Positions 1-4,982 of a stretch of DNA of 7,529 nt are shown piece after piece. Below the pieces are notes generated by a model. The model made no database searches. It saw nothing but the letters and a program-made list of their open reading frames with translations, and was not told where the DNA came from. This DNA is from Enterocloster bolteae (GTDB lineage Bacteria > Bacillota_A > Clostridia > Lachnospirales > Lachnospiraceae): contig JAETTS010000113.1 in NCBI GenBank assembly GCA_021769025.1, positions 1-7,529 of the forward strand. The letters are read 5' to 3'. The translations under genes were made by a program, and so were the position numbers. Position 1 is the stretch's first letter. Each line of letters opens with the position of its first letter.

Positions 1-171
1 GGTGAGAATATTGCTTACGGACAGAACTCGCCTGAGGCAGTGATGCAGAGCTGGATGAACAGCTCAGGCCACAGGGCCAATATCCTGAATCGTGATTTTA
101 CTTCTATTGGGGTAGGGCATTATCAGGATGCCAGCGGAACCGATTATTGGACACAGCTGTTCATAAAGTAA
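1..171 (+). CDS. CAP/SCP-domain (YkwD-like) secreted protein, C-terminal part
   Basis: This is the last 56 codons of a gene whose start lies left of the window; the frame is open from base 1 to the TAA at 169-171. The fragment shows hallmarks of the bacterial CAP (SCP/PR-1, YkwD-like) fold: GENIAYG at the left edge, the helix VMQSWMNSSGHRANILN with the family's conserved S-G-H-R-x-N-I-L core, then an IGVG strand and a terminal YWTQLF strand. In this family the His and nearby acidic residues line a shallow cleft. Members in Clostridia are usually exported, often with an N-terminal signal peptide and wall-binding or repeat segments, none of which is visible here. The molecular role of bacterial CAP proteins is mostly unknown. 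The gene ends in a strong terminator at 187-228, so it is unlikely to be co-transcribed with the downstream operon. The family call is firm; the function is not. Confidence 0.9.
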   Translation, partial: GENIAYGQNSPEAVMQSWMNSSGHRANILNRDFTSIGVGHYQDASGTDYWTQLFIK

Positions 172-186
172 GATAGAAGAAGATAG

Positions 187-228
187 CCAGCCAGGCCGGA
201 AGCAGATCCGGCCGGCTGGTGTTTTTTT
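187..228 (+). terminator. Intrinsic terminator of the CAP-domain gene
   Basis: Sixteen bases after the stop codon, CCAGCC-A-GGCCGG (187-199) pairs with CCGGCCGGCTGG (208-219). This gives a 12-bp GC-rich stem with one bulged A (193) and an 8-base loop. A TG step and seven T residues (222-228) follow. This is a textbook Rho-independent terminator and insulates the CAP gene from the operon downstream. Confidence 0.93.
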
Positions 229-528
229 ACAGGCTGTGGAGCAGGACGTACAGACTGTTGCCATCTCAGGACGATGACTTACCGGAAGCCTCCATTACGG
301 CCATATAGGCTTTTAAATGCAGCGTCGCGGATCCATGCCATGTATAAGGAACAGTCAGAAAAAAGAATTGTAATTTAATGTGTGTTACATTAAAAACAGG
401 TTGAAGCTGTCAATAAATACAAAAAAATAATCAAACAAACAAAAAAAACATGCATGTATTGAGGGGATAAAATGTTTTTGTGTGAAAGAATATAAAATAT
501 GCATAAAAAAATAAAAATAAATTACACA
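229..528. other. Intergenic stretch without a supportable gene
   Basis: From 229 to about 355 the base composition resembles coding DNA, but only short frames exist, such as a 34-codon ATG frame at 274-378 with poorly placed SD and no recognisable product. From about 356 to 526 the DNA becomes very AT-rich with several A-tracts (for example 421-427, 441-448, 505-511). It also carries a perfect inverted repeat at 374-394 and a palindromic ACATGCATGT at 448-457. A tiny 7-codon frame with a good SD (GAGGGG at 461-466, ATG at 472, stop at 493-495) is present but lies upstream of the main promoter. The stretch may be an upstream control region with UP-element-like or curved DNA feeding the promoter at 529-557; that is inference. 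Confidence 0.6.
374..394. repeat. Perfect 8-bp inverted repeat, possible operator
   Basis: TTTAATGT (374-381) and ACATTAAA (387-394) are exact reverse complements separated by GTGTT. The stem is AT-rich and no T-tract follows, so it is not a convincing terminator. A 21-bp dyad of this kind is compatible with a dimeric regulator's binding site. It lies about 150 bases upstream of the -35 box, which is distant for a simple repressor. The bound protein is unknown. Confidence 0.5.
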
Positions 529-550
529 TTGACAAGCATAATGTTCAATG
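527..550. promoter_or_regulatory. Imperfect dyad overlapping P1, candidate operator
   Basis: CATTGA (527-532) and TCAATG (545-550) are inverted 6-bp arms separated by 12 bases, with partial symmetry continuing inside. The dyad covers the -35 hexamer and most of the spacer, the place a repressor would occlude RNA polymerase. It does not resemble the AAACCG repeats further downstream, so a second regulator would be implied if it is real. It could be a chance match in AT-rich DNA. Confidence 0.35.
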
Positions 551-557
551 CTATATT
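529..557 (+). promoter_or_regulatory. Sigma-A-type promoter P1 for the operon
   Basis: A perfect -35 TTGACA (529-534), a 17-base spacer and a TATATT -10 (552-557) form a near-consensus housekeeping promoter, preceded by A/T-rich DNA (about 500-526) that could act as an UP element. Transcription would start near 564-565, about 168 bases before the LacI-family start codon. A dyad (CATTGA at 527-532, TCAATG at 545-550) overlaps the -35 and spacer and could be an operator. A terminator-like hairpin starts about 12 bases after the predicted start site. Confidence 0.82.
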
Positions 558-573
558 ATTAAATAAGGGAAGA

Positions 574-650
574 GATAAACCGCTCCACCAAAGCGGTTTT
601 TATTTTTTTTATACATTTGATAAACCGTTCTACTAAACCGTTCCACCTAC
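574..650 (+). repeat. Three direct copies of an AAACCGYTCYACY repeat, candidate operators
   Basis: Copy 1 at 574-592 and copy 2 at 619-637 are both 19 bases long, match at 16 positions, and differ only by three C/T transitions; they are exactly 45 bases apart. Copy 3 at 632-650 keeps the core AAACCGTTCCACC and overlaps the end of copy 2, offset by 13 bases. The ACCG core with flanking A-run resembles half-operators of LacI-family repressors, although no copy is a good palindrome. Position between promoter P1 and the LacI-family gene suggests autoregulation. Copies 2 and 3 could also pair as RNA with the right arm of the 577-599 hairpin (one G-U pair). Function is inferred. Confidence 0.6.
577..610 (+). 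terminator. Terminator-like hairpin right after the P1 start (candidate attenuator)
   Basis: AAACCGCT (577-584) pairs exactly with AGCGGTTT (592-599) around a 7-base loop, followed by a T-rich run from 597 to 610 broken by a single A at 602. This has the form of an intrinsic terminator, but it lies only about 12 bases after the predicted P1 start and 123 bases before the regulator gene. It would release a transcript of roughly 45 bases. The left arm is also the first copy of the repeat found again at 619-637 and 632-650, so the element may instead be, or also be, a protein-binding site. Confidence 0.65.
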
Positions 651-691
651 GCGTATTTTGCGAAAAGACCATGTTTTTTGAGCAGGAAGTG

Positions 692-700
692 TGGTAATAT
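692..700 (+). promoter_or_regulatory. Possible second promoter P2 (extended -10)
   Basis: TGG followed by TAATAT (695-700) fits an extended -10 element. No good -35 exists at the proper distance; the best 17-base spacing gives TGTTTT at 672-677. Transcription would begin near 707, giving a short leader of about 26 bases before the LacI-family ATG at 733. Such a promoter would allow some expression of the regulator even if P1 transcripts stop at 610. The support is weak. Confidence 0.3.
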
Positions 701-732
701 TGGTTTATTATCATAATTCATGAGGTGAGAGT

Positions 733-1794
733 ATGAAGAACGCGACAATATCTGATGTAGCAAAGCTTTCAGGGGTTTCCAAGTCCACTGTATCAAATTA
801 TCTGAATGGAAATTTCGAGAGAATGTCTGACGAGACGAAAAAGAAGATAAAAAATGCAATTGATGAATTGGGGTATACACCAAGTTTGAGCGCCCGCAGG
901 CTGTCGTCTAAAAATCACAGCAAGACAGTTTGTTTAGCCATTCCCAGAAATATTTCACATTTAAACGATACCATGTATTACCCGGTCATATTCTCGGCTC
1001 TTGGCGAGGAAGCAAAGAAATTTGATTATAATACTCTGATTTATTCCATGGATTCAGATGATATCAATAAAGACACAGAGTATTTAAAGAGCCTGTCGTC
1101 GTCTCTGGTAGACGGCATCCTATTGTATGACCTGGAAGAAGACAGTCTGGCCTTCAGGGAGTTTGAGAGGGCAGGAATCCCTTATGTGTGCGTGGGTAAG
1201 ATACTCAGCCTGGAGAATTATAATTATGTGGCGTCTGACCACGGCAAAGCGATGAAGGATGTACTGGAGTATTTTTATAACCTGGAGCACAAAAAAGTGG
1301 CCATTGTCACGGAGGGAAAGTCCAACAGCGTGGTGCAGACTGTGAGAAGTACGGCTTTTAATGAGTTTATGTCTGAAAGGAAAGAAGAGAAATTGGACTA
1401 TTCTTATATCAGAATCAATCAGAATGAATCATCATCCGATATCAAGCTGCTGTTCAATGAACTGCTTAATCCTGCAAACCGTCCAACAGCAGTTGGTATT
1501 ATCAGCTGCTTTATGAACCAATTTATGGATGTGGTAAAGGGATATGGAATCAGGATACCGGAAGACCTGTCTGTGATGATTCTTGAGTATTATAAGAATT
1601 CCAATGTAGATGAGGAGTATCAGGATTTTACCTGTGTGGAATCCAAGGCTGAGAAGGTGACGAGAATCGCTATGAAGAAGCTTGTAAAGCTGATTGACAG
1701 CGGAAAGCCTTTTGAGTCGGAACTGGTTGGTTTGAAGGTGTGTGTGAAAAACTCAACTTCAAAACCTAAAAAGCGAGGAGGCAGGAAGTTATGA
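733..1794 (+). CDS. LacI-family transcriptional regulator
   Basis: This 353-residue protein has the LacI-family plan. The helix-turn-helix spans residues about 5-26 (TISDVAKLSGVSKSTVSNYL), the hinge helix YTPSLSARRL lies at 48-57, and a periplasmic-binding-protein-like effector domain runs from about 65 to 340, with family blocks VDGILLYD (127-133), AGIPYVCVG (147-155) and IPEDLSV (about 275-281). The segment after IPEDLSV is MILEYY instead of the usual G-F-D-D, so the effector-domain end is atypical. The ATG at 733 has a good AGGTG SD at 723-727, and the HTH starts at residue 5 as expected. It is the first gene of the operon and its TGA overlaps the next ATG by four bases. The basic tail KPKKRGGRKL is largely what the embedded SD of the next gene encodes. 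It probably controls its own operon through the upstream repeats; the effector is unknown. Confidence 0.94.
   Translation: MKNATISDVAKLSGVSKSTVSNYLNGNFERMSDETKKKIKNAIDELGYTPSLSARRLSSKNHSKTVCLAIPRNISHLNDTMYYPVIFSALGEEAKKFDYNTLIYSMDSDDINKDTEYLKSLSSSLVDGILLYDLEEDSLAFREFERAGIPYVCVGKILSLENYNYVASDHGKAMKDVLEYFYNLEHKKVAIVTEGKSNSVVQTVRSTAFNEFMSERKEEKLDYSYIRINQNESSSDIKLLFNELLNPANRPTAVGIISCFMNQFMDVVKGYGIRIPEDLSVMILEYYKNSNVDEEYQDFTCVESKAEKVTRIAMKKLVKLIDSGKPFESELVGLKVCVKNSTSKPKKRGGRKL
1775..1781 (+). promoter_or_regulatory. Ribosome binding site of the solute-binding protein, inside the regulator gene
   Basis: GAGGAGG, nearly a full anti-SD match, sits nine bases before the ATG at 1791 and lies wholly within the last codons of the LacI-family gene. 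With the ATGA stop/start overlap at 1791-1794 it points to translational coupling, and it fixes 1791 as the start of the binding protein. Confidence 0.85.
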
Positions 1795-3152
1795 AGAAAA
1801 GATATACAAAAATAGTATCTCTTGTACTTGGATTTGGATTAGCAGCATCTATGGTTGCGGGATGTTCTGTGAAATCATCGGAAAACGTGGTTACAACAGC
1901 AGCTCCCACCGCCGCCAAGGCTGAGACAACAGCATCAGCGGAATCAGGAGGAAGCGCCGCGGAACAGAAGAAGATGGTATTCTGGGATAAGTCAGAGTAT
2001 GTTGAGGGCTATAACACTATGATGAAGGCAAAGGTAGACGAATTTGCCAGCGAGAATCATGTGGATGTGGATTATGTGGTCATACCTGCTGCTGATATGA
2101 AGCAGAAGCTGATGGCTGCCATTGAAGCAGGCAATGCCCCTGACCTGATTGTGGGTGATGATACGCTGGTGGGGCAGTTTGTTTCCATGCAGCAGATAGC
2201 AGAGTGCTCAGATATATTTGAGGCCGTGGATTTTACGGAGAACTCAAAAATACTGGGAACCTTCAACGGCAAGCCCTATCTTGTGCCACTGGCATTTACG
2301 GCGCCCGGCATGTACTTAAGGACGGACCAGTGGGAGAAAACCGGGATGGATATTCCCACAACCTGGGAAGAACTGAAGGAAGGCGCCAAGCTGATGAATG
2401 ACCCGGCTAACGGCTTTTACGGCCTTGGATTTGCCATGGGCGCATCCGGCGGAGGAGATGCCGAGGGATTTCGCAGAACCATTATACTGGACTGGGGAGG
2501 AATTCCGGTAGACGAGAACGGAAAGGTAACGGTTAATTCTCCCGAAACACTGGAAGCACTTAAATTTATTGCAAGCTTATATGAAGAGGGACTGATTCCG
2601 CCTGATGCGATTACGGGAGACGACAGCTGGAATAACAACGCATACCTGGCCGGTACTGTGGGTGTCATCACAAATTCAGGTTCCGTGGTATCCAGCATGA
2701 AAGAGGAAAAACCAGATCTTCTTGCGAATACACAGATCATCGCATATCCCGCAGGGCCAACCGGAGAGGCATTCACCCTGGGCGGCGCCAATGTATTCGG
2801 AATATTTGAGACAGGTAAAAATACAGAGACCGCAAAAGAGTTTGTTAAATACTATTTTGAGGACCTGGATAATTATAACGCCATGATCGAAGCCATGGGT
2901 GCCATGTGGCAGCCGGTGGTGAACGGAGTGGATGACACGGATTTCTGGAAGGACCCGGTCAATGCAGGATGGCTTGCCAACTCTAAGAATACATATAAGA
3001 CCTATTATCCGGCGCCGTCAGATGAAAGGGCTACGGTATCCTTTACAAACCAGCTTTGCGTTAAGGCCGTACAGGAAATAGTTGTTAACAAGGCTGATCC
3101 GCAGGAAGCCCTGGACCATCTGGAGGCAGAATTCAATAAGATTTATAACTAA
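1791..3152 (+). CDS. ABC transporter solute-binding lipoprotein (family 1, sugar type)
   Basis: This 453-residue protein captures the transported substrate outside the membrane and hands it to the two permeases encoded next. The N-terminus is a lipoprotein signal: MKKR, a hydrophobic stretch at about 8-23, and the lipobox V-A-G-C with the lipidated Cys at 25. A low-complexity Ala/Thr/Ser/Glu linker (about 26-60) tethers the domain. The mature fold begins at KMVFWDKSEY (61-70) and shows family 1 binding-protein blocks: AAIEAGNAPDLIVGDD (109-124), a PYLVPLAF segment (162-169), WEELKEGAKLM (192-202) and GGANVFGIF (331-339), where family proteins usually carry the G-G-x-x-x-x-I motif. Length is normal for CUT1 systems. 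Many Trp/Tyr residues could stack on a sugar, but none can be assigned. CUT1 proteins commonly bind oligosaccharides; the downstream sugar-acid enzymes suggest an acidic sugar or a conjugate of one (inference). Confidence 0.93.
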   Translation: MKKRYTKIVSLVLGFGLAASMVAGCSVKSSENVVTTAAPTAAKAETTASAESGGSAAEQKKMVFWDKSEYVEGYNTMMKAKVDEFASENHVDVDYVVIPAADMKQKLMAAIEAGNAPDLIVGDDTLVGQFVSMQQIAECSDIFEAVDFTENSKILGTFNGKPYLVPLAFTAPGMYLRTDQWEKTGMDIPTTWEELKEGAKLMNDPANGFYGLGFAMGASGGGDAEGFRRTIILDWGGIPVDENGKVTVNSPETLEALKFIASLYEEGLIPPDAITGDDSWNNNAYLAGTVGVITNSGSVVSSMKEEKPDLLANTQIIAYPAGPTGEAFTLGGANVFGIFETGKNTETAKEFVKYYFEDLDNYNAMIEAMGAMWQPVVNGVDDTDFWKDPVNAGWLANSKNTYKTYYPAPSDERATVSFTNQLCVKAVQEIVVNKADPQEALDHLEAEFNKIYN

Positions 3153-3181
3153 CAATGGAATTGGCATGACAGGGGGATAAG

Positions 3182-4096
3182 ATGGCAGGAAAAAAATCAG
3201 AGAAAAGGAAGTATTCGCATTCCCAGCAGCTGTTAGATAAGCGTCTCGGGCTTCTGTTGATGGTGCCAATTGCTGCCGTGATATTTGGTATTACCGGAAT
3301 CCCGTTTATAAGGGCATTGTACTTAAGCTTTACGAACAAAGTGGTAGGGGTGCCGGAACAGTTTATTGGGTTTGACAACTATCTGGCTCTATTTGGGGAT
3401 AAGATTTACTGGAAGTCCCTGTACAATACGATTATCTATACAGTGGGATGTATCACGGCGAAACTGGCGCTGGGACTTCTGCTGGCAGTTATCCTGAACC
3501 AGAAGTTCAGGGGAAAGGCATTTTTCAGGACTGCGCTTCTTATTCCCTGGGCATTGCCCGGAATGGTGGCGGCCACTACCTGGAGATGGATGTATGACAG
3601 CACGTACGGCATTATCAACAGCCTGCTGCTGAAAGCCGGGCTTATAAGCCTTCCTATCCCATGGCTGAGCAACCCTGATATCACGCTGTTAAGCACCATG
3701 ATTGTGAATGTATGGAGAGGTGTGCCTTTCTTCATGTTCAGTCTTCTGGGAGCGCTGCAGACTCTGGACGGACAGATTTTTGAGGCGGCCTATGTGGACG
3801 GCGCAGGTATGTTTAAGCGTTTCTGGTATATAACGCTTCCGGGAATCTCAAGCGTTTTGGGCATTTCCACACTTTTGTCAACCATATGGACCTTTAATGA
3901 TTTTGAGAATGTATTTTTAATCACTGGAGGTGGACCGATTTACTCCTCCAGTGTAATCTCCACTTACACCTATGACCTGGCATTTATACAGAATTCATTT
4001 GGCAGGGCTCTCTCGGTGGCAGTGTCGGTGATACCGCTAATGCTCATACTGATTCTGGTATCCCAGAAGGTAATTAATGGGGACAGAAATGAATAG
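3182..4096 (+). CDS. ABC sugar transporter permease, UgpA/MalF type
   Basis: This is one of the two membrane subunits of the importer. The 304-residue protein has a basic N-terminal tail (1-21) followed by about six hydrophobic segments, roughly at 22-44, 86-106, 115-137, 167-191, 217-237 and 276-296. The cytoplasmic EAA loop, EAAYVDGAGMFKRFWYITLP at 201-220, is the site that docks the ATPase and marks this as a binding-protein-dependent permease. Single-domain length and the RALYLSFTN segment near 44-52 fit the CUT1 MalF/UgpA/LacF branch. The ATG at 3182 has an AGGGGG SD at 3171-3176. It lies 29 bases after the binding-protein gene and eight bases before the SD-proximal start region of the partner permease. 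No ATPase gene follows, so the complex presumably borrows a shared MsmK/UgpC-like ATPase from elsewhere in the genome. Confidence 0.95.
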   Translation: MAGKKSEKRKYSHSQQLLDKRLGLLLMVPIAAVIFGITGIPFIRALYLSFTNKVVGVPEQFIGFDNYLALFGDKIYWKSLYNTIIYTVGCITAKLALGLLLAVILNQKFRGKAFFRTALLIPWALPGMVAATTWRWMYDSTYGIINSLLLKAGLISLPIPWLSNPDITLLSTMIVNVWRGVPFFMFSLLGALQTLDGQIFEAAYVDGAGMFKRFWYITLPGISSVLGISTLLSTIWTFNDFENVFLITGGGPIYSSSVISTYTYDLAFIQNSFGRALSVAVSVIPLMLILILVSQKVINGDRNE

Positions 4097-4098
4097 GG

Positions 4099-4104
4099 AA
4101 GGAG
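4099..4104 (+). promoter_or_regulatory. Ribosome binding site that decides the second permease start
   Basis: AAGGAG at 4099-4104 abuts an ATG at 4105, leaving no spacer, whereas the in-frame ATG at 4114 is nine bases away and the one at 4120 is fifteen. The 4114 start is therefore favoured over the longest open frame. Confidence 0.6.
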
Positions 4105-4113
4105 ATGGACTGG

Positions 4114-4953
4114 ATGGTAATGAAGAAACGCAGCCGGATCATGCGGACCACAGCTACCTACGGGATTTTAATGATTGCGCTTTTATGGACAATCTTTCCC
4201 ATTTACTGGATGATAAAATCATCCCTTACTGTAAATGAAGAAATGTATGTAGCCAGACCGCCGTTATTTTCAAATGTAATAACCTTTGATCATTATATTG
4301 ATTTGATTTATAACACCTCTTTTATGCACAATGTCTGGAACAGCTTTGTGATAGCGGCCATTACAACAATCATATGCCTGGCAATCGGTATACTTGGATC
4401 GTATGCAATGACACGGCTTAAGTATCCGGGAAGATCTTTTTTCAGGAACAGTATTATAATTTCATACCTTATGCCTACGGCGGTGCTGTTCGTACCCATG
4501 TATGTGTTTGTGAGCAGCTTGGGGTTCTATGATAATAAATATGCGCTTTTAATCATATACCCTACATTTGTAGTGCCCTATTGCTGCTATATGCTTATCA
4601 GCTATTTTAAGGCGATTCCATATGCGCTGGAGGAGGCGGCGCTTATAGACGGCTGCAACCGTCTGCAGACGCTGTGGTATATCATTATGCCGATTGCCCT
4701 TCCCGGAATTGCAGTGGTGGCCACCTTTGCATTTACCATGGCGTGGAATGAATATCTGTATGCCATGATTATGACAACCAGCAATGTGCAGAAAACGGCT
4801 ACGGTAGCCATATCGGGCTTCAAGTATGCTGATTCCGCCATATGGGGGAGAATCATGAGCGCTTCAGTGGTCTGCTCACTGCCGGTAACGCTGCTTTATA
4901 TTGTTGCGCAGAGCATGCTCATATCCGGCAAATATGAAGGAAGTGTTAAGTAA
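4114..4953 (+). CDS. ABC sugar transporter permease, UgpE/MalG type
   Basis: This is the second membrane subunit of the importer. From the ATG at 4114 it has 279 residues; an ATG at 4105 would add three but touches the SD directly. The protein has a short basic start (MVMKKRSR), about six hydrophobic segments, and a P-I-Y-W-M-I-K-S-S block after the first one, typical of MalG/UgpE proteins. The ATPase-docking EAA loop is at about 173-195, beginning EEAALIDGCNRLQTLWYIIM and continuing into a P-x-A-L-P-G-I segment. The end, ISGKYEGSVK, matches the family's usual G-x-x-x-G-A-V-K-G terminus in a slightly altered form. Length is usual for the CUT1 MalG/UgpE branch. It forms a heterodimer with the permease encoded just upstream, separated by only 17 bases, and precedes the dehydratase gene by 29 bases. 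Confidence 0.95.
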   Translation: MVMKKRSRIMRTTATYGILMIALLWTIFPIYWMIKSSLTVNEEMYVARPPLFSNVITFDHYIDLIYNTSFMHNVWNSFVIAAITTIICLAIGILGSYAMTRLKYPGRSFFRNSIIISYLMPTAVLFVPMYVFVSSLGFYDNKYALLIIYPTFVVPYCCYMLISYFKAIPYALEEAALIDGCNRLQTLWYIIMPIALPGIAVVATFAFTMAWNEYLYAMIMTTSNVQKTATVAISGFKYADSAIWGRIMSASVVCSLPVTLLYIVAQSMLISGKYEGSVK

Positions 4954-4982
4954 AACGCGAGAATAAAAGAGAGGAAACAGGA

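Noticed and set aside
274..378. 34-codon ATG frame on the + strand in the first intergenic region
   Set aside because: The SD-like AGG is only a few bases from the ATG, the product is not recognisable, and the frame runs into the AT-rich control region.
282..410. Open minus-strand frame in the intergenic region that could be a decayed gene end
   Set aside because: There is no start with an SD, the frame covers AT-rich non-coding sequence, and no family motif is visible.
472..495. Seven-codon frame with a strong SD (GAGGGG, 461-466), a candidate leader peptide
   Set aside because: It lies upstream of the P1 start so it would not be on that transcript, and I see no good promoter before it.
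619..650. Catabolite (cre/CcpA) site at the AAACCG repeats
   Set aside because: The central CG and preceding AA fit, but the TG at the left and C-A/T at the right of the cre consensus are missing in all copies.
2417..2791. 124-codon minus-strand frame opposite the binding-protein gene
   Set aside because: It is a shadow of the sense gene with no plausible domain or start signal.
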